DNA of 64,000 nt, taken from the NCBI RefSeq assembly GCF_008087665.1, contig NZ_CP042912.1, positions 2,976,001-3,040,000 of the forward strand, in the 5' to 3' direction. This DNA is from Mariniblastus fucicola (lineage in GTDB: Bacteria > Planctomycetota > Planctomycetia > Pirellulales > Pirellulaceae). Below the pieces are notes generated by a model. That model did not search any database. It worked only from the letters and a program-made list of their open reading frames with translations, and had not been told where the DNA came from. Position numbers and translations under genes: made by a program. Numbering within the stretch: the stretch's first letter is position 1; every line of letters starts with the position of its first letter. Of this stretch, positions 1 to 9,282 are shown piece after piece.

Positions 1-279
1 CATGGACTCCGAAACGTCAGTCAGGATGTGCAAAACTCCTTTTCGGTCAACGCTTTCGGTCTCTAGCAACTTGCTCGGACCGAACAGGATGATGGAAACA
101 AGCAGAATCGAAAACAGGCGATTGAGCATCAGTAACAGGCTTTTGTACCGAAACTTGTCGAAGACTCGTGCGTAGGCGAAAACGGACAGTGCGACTGCCA
201 GCGCAACCAGAACCCAGATCCAGCCGGTGACGAATATCGGCCGCCAAACGACCGACAACAGTTGCATGCTATCCATCAT
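1..279 (-). CDS. BatA/VWA-like membrane protein, 5' part only
   Basis: The first 93 codons of a minus-strand gene that runs off the left edge of the window. The ATG at 279-277 overlaps the stop of the upstream gene as ATGA, so the two are very likely translationally coupled. The translation has two hydrophobic segments (about residues 16-36 and 48-62). It breaks off just after DVSESM (residues 88-93), which fits the DxSxS metal-ion-dependent adhesion site at the start of a von Willebrand A-like fold. Planctomycetes commonly place a large membrane protein with a VWA-like or glutamine-amidotransferase-like domain after BatA in MoxR clusters, and this is probably that gene. The rest cannot be judged from the window. 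Confidence 0.8.
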   Translation of the reverse strand, partial: MMDSMQLLSVVWRPIFVTGWIWVLVALAVALSVFAYARVFDKFRYKSLLLMLNRLFSILLVSIILFGPSKLLETESVDRKGVLHILTDVSESM

Positions 280-2372
280 CGCTTCCACCAACCCAACATC
301 AATGACTCCATCGACATCAAACCCAACGCTCCCAACGCAACCCATCCCCACAGCGGCGACCCTTTGTCGAAAAGGCTGATCGCAAAACCATCGCTTGTTG
401 CCGTACGTGCTTCGACAGCTGAAATGGCGTTCTGAACCTCATCAAGGTTCATGGCGGTGAGGTCACTTTCGTCACGCTCAATTTCCACGGCCGCGGATTG
501 ACTCCACGTCGTGCCGACCTTCAGTTGATACAGCCCCGGTGTGCTGGTGTTACTCACCAGAACCGAACGCCCACCGTCCGACAGGATCGGAGACAGATCG
601 GTTTCTTCCGGGCCGACGACTGACCAATCCAGTTCGCCGGAGGATGAATCTTCAGGCATCGGGAAAACAATTGGCTCTCCGACAATCTTCCGCGACGAAT
701 TTTCTGCGTCCTCATTCAAACCGCGAATTACGATTTGAACGAGGGCTGCGAATGAGCCAAATTTTCCGAACTCGCTGAACCGGATCGCCGGACTAAGGTT
801 GGCCAGCACGATGGTGCCCGTACCAAAATTGCGTACGCCCAGCGTTGGGCGACCATCTGAATACTGCAACACAATATTGGCGTCGTCTTGCTGCTTCGAT
901 GTTCCCCAAACGTTTTGAAAACGAACTTCGGCCAATGCAATTTGGCTTTGAAAGTCGAAATCTCTCAACCACCGACTACGCCACTTGCCGCTGGACACGT
1001 ACAGCGTTTCATCAAATTTCTTGAAGCGATTCAACTGCGTTAGCTGAAACGGGAAGAAGGCTTCTGTGGCCTGGGATTCGATCTGCTGAATTTGATTTGC
1101 AACGTCACCTTCGCCGCACAAGTAGAGCAGCTTTCCGCCAGTGCGAACAAACTCGATCAGAAGCTTGGCGGCATCAGGGTTCCACCGGGTGACGTAGCCT
1201 ACGACCACGATCTCCTGCCCGACGAGTCGATTTTCACGGACGTCTTTGACCGCGAGGGACTGCACCGCGTATCGATCGGCTTGGCTGTCGAACGGCAGGA
1301 TCGCTCGTTCCAAGAACCAGGTCGCTGTACCTGCTTCGTCTGGCTGATCATCGGTAATGACAGTGAGCGGGATCCTCCGCGGCGAGAACGGCGCGGTGTA
1401 TGCGACATCGTCCGCCGTGAGCCCGTCAGAACTTGTCTTCAGGGTGAACGCCTCCATCCGCTGCGAATCGAACTGCACGGGAAACGAGACGACTCTCGAT
1501 TGTCGTGGCTCCAATTTGATCAATTGTTCGCCCAATTGTACGCTGCCACTTGCCAGTCGGACGGGAACCTGGCGAACACGATCAGAAAAATTGCTGACTT
1601 CAACGGAAACCTGGATCTTCTGTCCGTCGATTGGATCTGGCGGTTGGCAACTGGCAGCCGACAACGCGACGTTCGAATTTTCGTCGATGTCCAAATCCAC
1701 AAAACTGACTTTCACATCGTCCGGGATTTCGATCGAAGATTTGCCAGACGCGTTTTGCCAATTCGTCTTCTGCCAATCCGAAACGACAACGATTGATTTT
1801 TGTCCCTGATGAGCCGCCAATTGAGCAACGGCTTCGGCGATCGCCGCTTCCATGTCGGCCTGTTCGTACGACCAGGACTCTGCTTCCAGTTGTCGTTTTA
1901 GCTCGTCGGTGTTGAGCGATAAATTCCGCAGCAGCATTTTCGGCACGCGTTTCGCCATGACGATATTTGCAAAATCGCGTCCGACTTCCAGCTCATTCAA
2001 AGCGCGATTGCCGGAGGCCTTCATCTTTTGAAACAGCTCCACGTTCCCAAGCTGCCGAGAGGTTGAAACGCTCGCATCCATCACGACAACCATCGCAACG
2101 GCGTCTTTTTTGGGAGACGGAGCGTTACCTTGCCACCAAACCGGACGCGCGAACATGGAAACGATCAAGGCGATCGCGGCGGTTCTGAGAAGAAGCAGCA
2201 ACCATCGCTTCAGGTTAATCAGCCGGTTTTGTTGGGCGTTCGATTGCTTCAGGAAGCGAATGGTCGGAACGAAATAGGTCGTTCGCGATCGGCGATTCAT
2301 CAGGTGCGCAATAACAGGCATCGCCAACAGTCCCAGCCCAAGCAGCATCAGCGGTGTTGTCCATTGGATCAT
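276..2372 (-). CDS. BatA-domain / VWA-like membrane protein
   Basis: A 698-residue protein. The N-terminus has the aerotolerance-regulator (BatA) layout: a membrane segment at residues 8-23, the NRRSRTTYFVPTIRFL stretch, and a second membrane segment at about 57-75. A VWA-like fold follows whose MIDAS-type motif reads DASVS (about residue 99). Later comes a putative Rossmann or amidotransferase-like stretch, and a last membrane segment lies just before the C-terminus (GWVALGALGLMSMESLMLGW). Such proteins work with MoxR chaperones, probably in envelope stress or maturation of membrane complexes; the substrate is unknown. It starts 3 bases after the DUF58 gene and overlaps the next gene as ATGA, so all are one operon. 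Confidence 0.85.
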   Translation of the reverse strand: MIQWTTPLMLLGLGLLAMPVIAHLMNRRSRTTYFVPTIRFLKQSNAQQNRLINLKRWLLLLLRTAAIALIVSMFARPVWWQGNAPSPKKDAVAMVVVMDASVSTSRQLGNVELFQKMKASGNRALNELEVGRDFANIVMAKRVPKMLLRNLSLNTDELKRQLEAESWSYEQADMEAAIAEAVAQLAAHQGQKSIVVVSDWQKTNWQNASGKSSIEIPDDVKVSFVDLDIDENSNVALSAASCQPPDPIDGQKIQVSVEVSNFSDRVRQVPVRLASGSVQLGEQLIKLEPRQSRVVSFPVQFDSQRMEAFTLKTSSDGLTADDVAYTAPFSPRRIPLTVITDDQPDEAGTATWFLERAILPFDSQADRYAVQSLAVKDVRENRLVGQEIVVVGYVTRWNPDAAKLLIEFVRTGGKLLYLCGEGDVANQIQQIESQATEAFFPFQLTQLNRFKKFDETLYVSSGKWRSRWLRDFDFQSQIALAEVRFQNVWGTSKQQDDANIVLQYSDGRPTLGVRNFGTGTIVLANLSPAIRFSEFGKFGSFAALVQIVIRGLNEDAENSSRKIVGEPIVFPMPEDSSSGELDWSVVGPEETDLSPILSDGGRSVLVSNTSTPGLYQLKVGTTWSQSAAVEIERDESDLTAMNLDEVQNAISAVEARTATSDGFAISLFDKGSPLWGWVALGALGLMSMESLMLGWWKR

Positions 2373-2375
2373 TCG

Positions 2376-3395
2376 CTACACCGCCTTGGATGAGTGGTCG
2401 GCGCTCGTGTTACTGCTGCGAGCCGTCAATCGATCCGCTCGCCGCGCAAAGTAACGTTGCAGAACTTTGGTGTAGTGGTCCGAAGTGCGGACCAGATTGT
2501 AGTCAAAACCCTGTTTGCTACACCGGGAACGGCAGTCCGCGATGAACTGTGACATTTGAAGGGCATACTGGTCCCGAACGCTTTTGACATCGACGCGAAC
2601 TCGTTCGGCACTCTCTGAGTCAATGAACTGACCATCCGAAAGCCCTTCTGGCAAAGTGATTTCTTCATCGTGCAGCACGTGGAACACGATTACCTCACCG
2701 CCGCGCTGTTGCCAGATTTTTAACTTTTTCAAAAACTCATCTGACATGTCCAACAAGTCAGAAAACACGCATAGCATATCTCTGGACTTCGAAAACTTGA
2801 TTAGCTCGTCAATCGCGGCAGGAAAATCAGCCATGCTGCTTGGCGAAGCCTTCTCCATCGAATCCAGCACTTTGATCAGGTACCGAATCGAGCTGCCCGG
2901 GCGTTGCAAATCCTGTAGGCCTTGAGACGCCACGCCGAACGAAAATCGATCGCGTTGTTTGGCGATCAGGAATCCTATCGCTGCGGCCAACCGGCAGCTG
3001 CAATCGTATTTTGAATCTTGCTCCTCGCGAGCATCGAATCCGTTAAACACCATCGACCGCGAACCATCGACCAGCAGATGTGCCGTCAGTTCAGCCTGGT
3101 GCTCGAACAACTTGATGAACAGCTTGTCCGTACGACCGTAGACTTTCCAGTCAACATGATTGACCGGGTCGCCCGGCAAGTACTGCCGATAGTCACGAAA
3201 CTCGATGCTCTGTCCGCGCTGAAACGTCTTGTGCTTGCCAGAGTAAAGCCCTTCGATCGCCCGCCGACTTGAAAATTCAGCGTGAGACAAACGCCGTAAA
3301 TCTTCCGGGCGAAAGTACTTGCGGTTCAAACCGTCGCGATCACGATTGCGATCAACCAGTTCAGCGTAAACGATGTCCGTTTCCATATCATCCAT
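2376..3395 (-). CDS. DUF58 domain-containing protein
   Basis: A 339-residue soluble protein. The hallmark DUF58 segment is at residues 50-95 (YSGKHKTFQRGQSIEFRDYR, then GDPVNHVDWK). A VWA-like core follows with DGSRSM at about residue 110, which resembles a degenerate MIDAS. DUF58 proteins are the usual partners of MoxR AAA+ ATPases. The gene starts 6 bases after the MoxR stop and ends 3 bases before the BatA-like gene, so co-expression is near certain. The biochemical role of the family is not settled. Confidence 0.88.
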   Translation of the reverse strand: MDDMETDIVYAELVDRNRDRDGLNRKYFRPEDLRRLSHAEFSSRRAIEGLYSGKHKTFQRGQSIEFRDYRQYLPGDPVNHVDWKVYGRTDKLFIKLFEHQAELTAHLLVDGSRSMVFNGFDAREEQDSKYDCSCRLAAAIGFLIAKQRDRFSFGVASQGLQDLQRPGSSIRYLIKVLDSMEKASPSSMADFPAAIDELIKFSKSRDMLCVFSDLLDMSDEFLKKLKIWQQRGGEVIVFHVLHDEEITLPEGLSDGQFIDSESAERVRVDVKSVRDQYALQMSQFIADCRSRCSKQGFDYNLVRTSDHYTKVLQRYFARRADRLTARSSNTSADHSSKAV

Positions 3396-3401
3396 GTTGC
3401 G

Positions 3402-4448
3402 TTACACCGAAGAAGAGCGTTCGTAGGACGGCTCACGAGTCTGCTTCAGCACGTGATCGACAATGTCCGCGTCGCGGATTCCTTCACCAGCAGCGTTATA
3501 GTTTGGCAAAATGCGATGCCTTAGAACCCACTTGGCGGCTTCACGAACATGTGCCGATGACACTGCCGGTTGGCCATCGATCACAGCGAGTGCTTTCGCG
3601 CCGAGCACCAGATTTTGGCCGGCTCGCGGGCCCGCACCCCAAGAAACATAATTGTTCACAAAGTCGTCGGCATCTTTCGATCCCGGGCGAGTCGCGCGGG
3701 CCAGGGCAACCGCATATTTGACGGCGTGTCGCGATACGGGAACTCGACGAACCAGATTTTGGAACGCCTGAATTTGCTCCAGCGTAAACACAGGTTCGAC
3801 TTTGATGTCACGTGCATCTGTCGTCGAAAACACAATTTCTTCTTCCTGCTCGGCCGTCGGATACTCGACCCACAAGCTGAACATAAATCGGTCCAACTGT
3901 GCTTCCGGCAACGGATAGGTTCCTTCCTGCTCGATCGGGTTTTGCGTTGCGAAGACAACGAAGGGTTTTTCCAGACGATGCTGACGCCCCATGCTCGTGA
4001 CGGTGTATTCCTGCATTGCTTCCAACAACGCCGACTGAGTCTTCGGTGGCGTTCGGTTGATTTCGTCAGCAAGAATCACGTTGCCGAAGATCGGCCCGCG
4101 AACAAACTTCATTTCCCGCTCGCCGGTCTCCGCGTTCTCCTGAAGTAGTTCCATGCCGATGATGTCTGACGGCATCAGGTCGGGAGTAAACTGAATTCGT
4201 TTGAACATCCAATTCAGTGATTCCGCAAGCGTTCGAACCAGCAACGTTTTCGCGAGTCCCGGCACACCGATGATCAACGTGTGCCCCTGGCAGAATACGG
4301 CCGCCAATGCCGGCCTTACAATTGAATCTTGGCCAACGATGACTTTGCCGATCTCCTGCCTTAATTTTTCATAGCCCTCACTGGCTTGCTTGAGTATTTC
4401 CAAATCGTCATCGCCCACCATAATTTTTCCGTTCGCATGATCTGACAT
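3402..4448 (-). CDS. MoxR-family AAA+ ATPase
   Basis: A 348-residue AAA+ ATPase of the MoxR group. Walker A is GVPGLAKT (61-68) and Walker B with sensor context is ILADEINR (125-132). The MoxR stretch RGPIFGNVILADEINRTPPK and the later ATQNPIEQEGTYPLPEAQLD segment are typical. MoxR proteins act as chaperone-like ATPases that insert cofactors into, or remodel, VWA-containing partners. It is the first gene of the moxR-DUF58-batA-VWA run, and a 65-base gap separates it from the gene upstream. Length and motifs are complete. Confidence 0.93.
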   Translation of the reverse strand: MSDHANGKIMVGDDDLEILKQASEGYEKLRQEIGKVIVGQDSIVRPALAAVFCQGHTLIIGVPGLAKTLLVRTLAESLNWMFKRIQFTPDLMPSDIIGMELLQENAETGEREMKFVRGPIFGNVILADEINRTPPKTQSALLEAMQEYTVTSMGRQHRLEKPFVVFATQNPIEQEGTYPLPEAQLDRFMFSLWVEYPTAEQEEEIVFSTTDARDIKVEPVFTLEQIQAFQNLVRRVPVSRHAVKYAVALARATRPGSKDADDFVNNYVSWGAGPRAGQNLVLGAKALAVIDGQPAVSSAHVREAAKWVLRHRILPNYNAAGEGIRDADIVDHVLKQTREPSYERSSSV

Positions 4449-4513
4449 TGCCTCAAAAAATCTCCACTAGGCGTTAATTTGGTTGGCTAATTTTCAGCCA
4501 AGTCGAATTGTTG

Positions 4514-5842
4514 TTACGGTTTCAGGTTGAAATCCCTGACCAGAATTTCGTGTAGCTCTTCTTCGCTTCCTGGCCGTCCGACGATAGAAGAAAACCCGGG
4601 TGACAACAGAACAGGGATCCGCTCGGCACCACTATCGGCGTAAGCGTTGACGTTTTTTTCGATTAGCTCGTCAATTGAAATGTCGGAGGCCAGAACCGAT
4701 TCCAGATTGGCCGCGTCAACCATCTGTTTGGCCTTGGCCGTTGCCTCCGCGATCGGTCGCGGCGTTTTCGTTTCGAACAGCCACTTGTCAAACTCCAGAA
4801 ATTTTTCTGGTTCGACTTTCCAGACACCCAACGCAAGACGGGCCAGTTTGCATGAATCCAGAAATCGCTTTTTCGTCTCGCCCCAATGCGGGTTGCAGTC
4901 TGAATTCAATGGCATTGGCAACATGACGACCGCGAACTGATCGGGATACTTCTCCATGCCCGAAAGCAAATAGTTGTGCGTGGCTCGGCAATGAGGGCAG
5001 CAATAATCAGCAAGTACCACAATGACGTTTTCAGAATTTGGATCGCCGATCACTGGCACTTTAGATGGAGTGACCTGAAACTTTCCGTCTAGCAGAACGA
5101 TCTTTCGCAAGTCACCTTCGCCTTCAATCGAATCGTTCTCTCCAGCCGCCATTCTTTCAGCTTCAGGGCCTGAAAACTCACCGAAGTATTGGGCACCCAC
5201 CAGGCCCACCAGCATGATGGACGCCAACATTGTCGGTAGCGCGATCTTCTTCGTGCCCACGTTTTTGATTGCTGAACCCAATAGCAGGACGCCAACGGCG
5301 CAACCCAAACCGTGTTCGGTCATGCACCATGGGCAGATGGCCTCCAAGTGAAAAACTTGCAATCCAACGAACCAGGCCGCGGACATGATCAGCACGATTC
5401 CCAGCGTAGTTACAGCCAACCACAGGGCTGAGCGTTGCGACACCGAAGCAAATGAGAAACCGGCTAGGGTTGCCAACACGCCGCCGTAAACGAGCGCGGC
5501 AGGGATGCTGACTGGAATTCCGAACACTTGAGACCAGCGACTGGTAAGTACTTCGGCGCATCCACTGTTCTCTCCACACCCAAGCGGCCGCCCGGATTCG
5601 GCTAATGAAGTTGAGTACAAATATACTGCGACACCGAGCGCGATCGTCGAGAGTAGGAGACAAGTTGTTCTGACCCACGACGCGGGGACATCAATGCTTG
5701 TATCAGAGGCAGGGCCGGATGTAGAAGTGTTCAAATTAAGTGAGCTCCATGAGTTTGCCTGATTTGAATATACTGCATTCGCTGGCGAAGCTCCACAATT
5801 GGAAACTTTATCTATGGAACTCAGGATCGATGCGCCTGTCAA
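4514..5842 (-). CDS. VKOR-DsbA fusion, disulfide-bond forming membrane protein
   Basis: A 442-residue fusion. Residues 55-220 form a vitamin K epoxide reductase-like four-helix membrane domain with the loop cysteine pair C89 and C95 and the quinone-facing CPWC motif at 170-173. Residues 245-440 form a DsbA-like thioredoxin fold with CPHC at 282-285. In bacteria VKOR reoxidises a periplasmic thioredoxin-like oxidant using quinone, replacing DsbB. Here donor and acceptor are one polypeptide, so it should introduce disulfides into exported proteins. An extra cysteine (C281) sits directly before the active site. The 54-residue polar N-terminus is of unknown function; later methionines are possible starts. 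Confidence 0.88.
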   Translation of the reverse strand: MTGASILSSIDKVSNCGASPANAVYSNQANSWSSLNLNTSTSGPASDTSIDVPASWVRTTCLLLSTIALGVAVYLYSTSLAESGRPLGCGENSGCAEVLTSRWSQVFGIPVSIPAALVYGGVLATLAGFSFASVSQRSALWLAVTTLGIVLIMSAAWFVGLQVFHLEAICPWCMTEHGLGCAVGVLLLGSAIKNVGTKKIALPTMLASIMLVGLVGAQYFGEFSGPEAERMAAGENDSIEGEGDLRKIVLLDGKFQVTPSKVPVIGDPNSENVIVVLADYCCPHCRATHNYLLSGMEKYPDQFAVVMLPMPLNSDCNPHWGETKKRFLDSCKLARLALGVWKVEPEKFLEFDKWLFETKTPRPIAEATAKAKQMVDAANLESVLASDISIDELIEKNVNAYADSGAERIPVLLSPGFSSIVGRPGSEEELHEILVRDFNLKP

Positions 5843-6126
5843 TGTTTAAGCTTTGCTGAATGTTCAAAGTGTCACGCTGCAGATATGTGCAAACCTTAAT
5901 ATGCATGCCAGGCAGTTCACGTTTTCAAAGTAGAAACCGTTCTCAAAAAAAACTGGTTCACACTGCAATAGCTTGCGCGCGGATTTTGATTGACGGTCGA
6001 TTTTCAATGCAACGCAAAGCGTGCATGGACGCGAATGTGACGGCTGATTTAGTCGCCGCACTTGGGCATTGTGGACATAGTGCGATTCCAGACGAATCAC
6101 GGGTGGCCGAAGTGGCAGCGGCCAGA
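5843..6126. other. intergenic region without recognised gene
   Basis: About 280 bases between the VKOR-DsbA gene (its upstream side) and the end of the exporter operon. It should hold the promoter of the VKOR-DsbA gene. The short open frames on both strands have no recognisable motif or good ribosome-binding site, so I call none of them. Confidence 0.5.
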
Positions 6127-6849
6127 CTATCCACTGTCTTCCACAATTCGTCCGTCTTCCAGTTTTAAAATGCGGTCAGCGAGATCCAGGATTCGGTTAT
6201 CGTGTGTGACCATCACGGTCGTCGTTCCTCGAACCTCTCCCAGACGCTTGAGCAATTGCACTGTCTTCACCCCTGAATCCTTGTCCAGTGCAGCGGTCGG
6301 TTCGTCCGCGAAGATGATTGACGGGTTCCCTACCAACGCTCGTGCAACGGCGACTCTTTGTTTCTGACCGCCAGACAGCTTCGCAGGCATGTAACTTAGC
6401 CGCTCGCCCAAACCGAGTTGAGTGAGAATGTGAGCTGATGCACGATCAAATTCTTTTCGATTCAATGCCCCGTGCACCTCAAGCCCCATTCGGACATTTT
6501 GCATCGCTGTCAGGCTTTCATGAAGATTGTGGGCTTGAAAGATAAACCCCAGTCTCCGACGCAAACCGTTGAGCTGTCTGTCGGCAGCACCTCGCAACTC
6601 CTGGCCCAACAACTGGACGTGGCCATCCTGGATCTCTCGCAAACAACCGACCAACGTCAACAACGTGGTTTTGCCGGAACCTGATGGCCCCATGAGAATC
6701 GTGAGTTGACCTCGCTTAATTTTTAAGTTGATGTCGAACAACGCCTGAAACCGAGCCTCCCCCAAGCCAAACCAATGGTTCAATCCATCGACGACAATTG
6801 CCGACGTCGTATTCGCAGATCGGGGCTCAAGTTGTGTGTTCGTTTTCAT
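6127..6849 (-). CDS. ABC transporter ATPase, DevA-like
   Basis: A 240-residue ATPase starting at the ATG at 6849; a longer frame to 6918 would run into the permease gene. Walker A is GPSGSGKT (54-61), the signature is LSGGQ (158-162) and Walker B is IIFADEP (178-184), followed by the switch histidine in MVTHD. It belongs to the MacB/LolD/DevA group, which powers FtsX-type permeases that export lipids or peptides across the envelope. It lies 22 bases after the permease gene and completes an adaptor-permease-ATPase set in the order of cyanobacterial devBCA. The substrate cannot be inferred. Confidence 0.88.
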   Translation of the reverse strand: MKTNTQLEPRSANTTSAIVVDGLNHWFGLGEARFQALFDINLKIKRGQLTILMGPSGSGKTTLLTLVGCLREIQDGHVQLLGQELRGAADRQLNGLRRRLGFIFQAHNLHESLTAMQNVRMGLEVHGALNRKEFDRASAHILTQLGLGERLSYMPAKLSGGQKQRVAVARALVGNPSIIFADEPTAALDKDSGVKTVQLLKRLGEVRGTTTVMVTHDNRILDLADRILKLEDGRIVEDSG

Positions 6850-6871
6850 TTGATCTGAACAAAGGCAATAT

Positions 6872-8044
6872 TTAAAAAAGGTCAGCCGGATCTGCGTTCG
6901 CCAGTTTTCGCATCGCAATCATTCCAGACAAAGCACAGCTGCCAACCGTGCCCACAAAAACCGCCGCGGCACGCGCGAGATTCATCGCGATCGGCAATCC
7001 CGTTGCTTCGGCCATGACGGTATAGATGCCGAGTGCGACCAGTAAAGCCGGGATAAAACCAGCGATCGCTAATATGATTGCTTCCTCGAAAATGATGCTG
7101 CGAAAGTACCGCTGGTCATAACCCATTGCCTTGAAGGTGGCATATTCTCGAAGATGATCCGCTACGTCAGTGGATAGGATCTGGTAGACGATCACAATGC
7201 CAACAATGATTCCAATGATGACTCCCATGCCAAAAATCAGCCCGACTGGCCGAACAGTTGTCTGGTATTGGACGTCTTGTTCAATTGCAGCTTCGATGGT
7301 GCGGATTTCCAGCGATTGGGCATTCAGTGCGGTGCGAATACGATCGACGACGATACCCGGATCCTCGCCCTTGCCAATTTTGAGCAGGATGTGATTCGGC
7401 GCACCGGAAAATCGGGCAGGAAAAAGACGCATGAACGTCTGGTCTGACACAACCATAAATCCATCGCCTGAAAACCCGCCGCCAAACGAAACGGTTCCTA
7501 CAACGGCCAGCTGCTGATTGTTGGCTTCTAAAACCAACGGGCTATCAAGAGTCGCTTGCGAAAGCTGCCCCGACTCCATTCCTCGGGCGCGTCGATCAAG
7601 CAACACGTTGTTGGCGAGCTTGAGAGAGTTGACATTGCCGATAGCCGTGCCAATAAATGACTGTCGGGCCGGATCAATTCCAATCGTATTGAATTCAATA
7701 TTGGTTCCGTTGTCGTTTTGCCATTTCGTCATTCCCACAAACAGTGGGCAGGCTTCAGTGACACCGGGCACTCCTAACGCCTGATACATACGACGACTCG
7801 CGACGTTGGAACCGTCCATGATTCCTGTTGCATCCGAAGCCGAAATCATGACGTCTGCTTCGAAACCACTGTAGGTAACACGAATGGCCTCGCTGAATGC
7901 CCCCATCATTCCAAGTTGAACGAAAACCAGAATCCCTGCGAACGCGACACCTGCCGCAGCAGCAGCGAATCTCAACCTGTTGGAAACAAGTTGCAACCAG
8001 CCAAGCGGCAATCGTCCCAATAGACGAGAAAGGATTCTGGTCAC
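6872..8044 (-). CDS. ABC transporter permease, DevC-like (FtsX fold)
   Basis: A 390-residue FtsX-type permease. One membrane helix is near the N-terminus (residues 25-48), then a periplasmic domain of about 200 residues, then three helices from about 270 to 385 (one begins GLIFGMGVIIGIIVGIVIVY). The ADPADLF end and LREYATFKAMGY are typical of DevC proteins. The start is GTG at 8044, overlapping the adaptor stop as GTGA, which implies translational coupling. No TolC-like outer-membrane factor is encoded nearby. Confidence 0.87.
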   Translation of the reverse strand: MTRILSRLLGRLPLGWLQLVSNRLRFAAAAAGVAFAGILVFVQLGMMGAFSEAIRVTYSGFEADVMISASDATGIMDGSNVASRRMYQALGVPGVTEACPLFVGMTKWQNDNGTNIEFNTIGIDPARQSFIGTAIGNVNSLKLANNVLLDRRARGMESGQLSQATLDSPLVLEANNQQLAVVGTVSFGGGFSGDGFMVVSDQTFMRLFPARFSGAPNHILLKIGKGEDPGIVVDRIRTALNAQSLEIRTIEAAIEQDVQYQTTVRPVGLIFGMGVIIGIIVGIVIVYQILSTDVADHLREYATFKAMGYDQRYFRSIIFEEAIILAIAGFIPALLVALGIYTVMAEATGLPIAMNLARAAAVFVGTVGSCALSGMIAMRKLANADPADLF

Positions 8045-9282
8045 TGCGCATCCTCAACAGCGATCCGACCAGTAACCTCAAGATTCGTGAGCCGTGCTGC
8101 ACGTTTCGAGGAATCGGCGTCGAGATTGACCGTTACTCTTATAACACGAGCATCAGTATTGGCTGCCGGGTCATCGCGAATGGTTGTTTGACGCTCAACC
8201 GCAAATCCAATCTCGCTAACAATTCCAAAAAGTGAAGTTGTAAGTGGATCTGCTGAGAGCTCAACGTGTTGACCGACAGCGATAACCCCAATCTCGGACT
8301 GGTAAACCTCCAGTTCAGCCGTCATCCGTTGCACATTGGCAATGTCCAAAATGCCTTTGGTTCCCGGTTTCTCACCGGGGCGAGCGTAGATGTCGAGGAT
8401 CGTTCCGGTGACCGGCGCTGTCACAATGCCTCGAGCCAAATCATGTTTGGCGCGATTCAAGTCGGCGATGGCCGCATCAAGTTTCCGCTTTGCGACGGCC
8501 ACGTCAGGTTGCGTTTCCATTTCCTGTGCTGTGAAACGTGTTACCGTTGCTTCTGCCATGGCAACATCCTTTCGCGATTGCGAAAATTCCGCAGACGCCT
8601 GATCCAGCTCTGACTGAGAGACTGCATTTTGTCCGCGCAAGTTCTTCATGCGTTTGTATTCTTGCAAGGCCAATGCTTCGCCAGCCTTGGCGCGATCAAG
8701 TGCTGCTTGCGCCTCGCCGAGCCCTGCACCAATCGTCATTCGAGTCTGGGCAAGGGCCGTTCGCTGTAGTGCGACATTGGCTTCGGCCGACGCCACAGCA
8801 GATTCGAGACTGGCGCGATTGTCGAGCAGAGCCAGTGTTTCCCCACGTTCAACCCGGCTGCCAATTTCGACTTTGATTTCGTCAATTCGTGCGTCGCCAG
8901 CACCAAATGGCGGCGAGATAGTGATTACTTTGCCCTCCGGAACTAGCCGTCCCAACGCGACGACGGTTCGAATCGTAGCCTGTTCAGGTTCCGATTCTGC
9001 ATCCTGCTCAACGGGAACTGCGATCGGATTACTTGTGCCACCGCCGGGTCGTAGTCCGGTTATTTTCAGGAAGTAACGTAGCGGTGGAGGTTGAACGTAG
9101 ATCCCAATCACTCCTCCTGTGAACAGAAATAAAGGAATGAACGCCAACCAGAAAAATCGGGGAATTCTTCTGCGTCCCTGACGCTGGTTGCTCGTTTGCA
9201 TTTCGTTGTGCTTCACTACGTCGAGAGGCAATTCACTATCCCGGATTTCGGGCTGAGAGTCAGTCTTTTTGCTTGGTTCCAT
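8041..9282 (-). CDS. HlyD-family membrane fusion protein, DevB-like
   Basis: The periplasmic adaptor of the exporter, about 413 residues from the ATG at 9282, which has GGAG six bases upstream; an in-frame ATG at 9351 lacks such a site. A polar N-terminus precedes one membrane helix (FFWLAFIPLFLFTGGVIGIY). Then come half-lipoyl, long alpha-helical hairpin (coiled coil rich in A, Q, E, R) and beta-barrel parts typical of DevB/HlyD adaptors; VVALGRLVPEGKV is the usual DevB entry. Coupled to the permease by GTGA. First gene of a three-gene operon. Confidence 0.87.
   Translation of the reverse strand: MEPSKKTDSQPEIRDSELPLDVVKHNEMQTSNQRQGRRRIPRFFWLAFIPLFLFTGGVIGIYVQPPPLRYFLKITGLRPGGGTSNPIAVPVEQDAESEPEQATIRTVVALGRLVPEGKVITISPPFGAGDARIDEIKVEIGSRVERGETLALLDNRASLESAVASAEANVALQRTALAQTRMTIGAGLGEAQAALDRAKAGEALALQEYKRMKNLRGQNAVSQSELDQASAEFSQSRKDVAMAEATVTRFTAQEMETQPDVAVAKRKLDAAIADLNRAKHDLARGIVTAPVTGTILDIYARPGEKPGTKGILDIANVQRMTAELEVYQSEIGVIAVGQHVELSADPLTTSLFGIVSEIGFAVERQTTIRDDPAANTDARVIRVTVNLDADSSKRAARLTNLEVTGRIAVEDAQ

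Noticed and set aside
1092-1796. 234-codon plus-strand frame opposite the BatA-like gene
   Set aside because: Shadow of the real minus-strand gene; composition rich in R and L without domain features.
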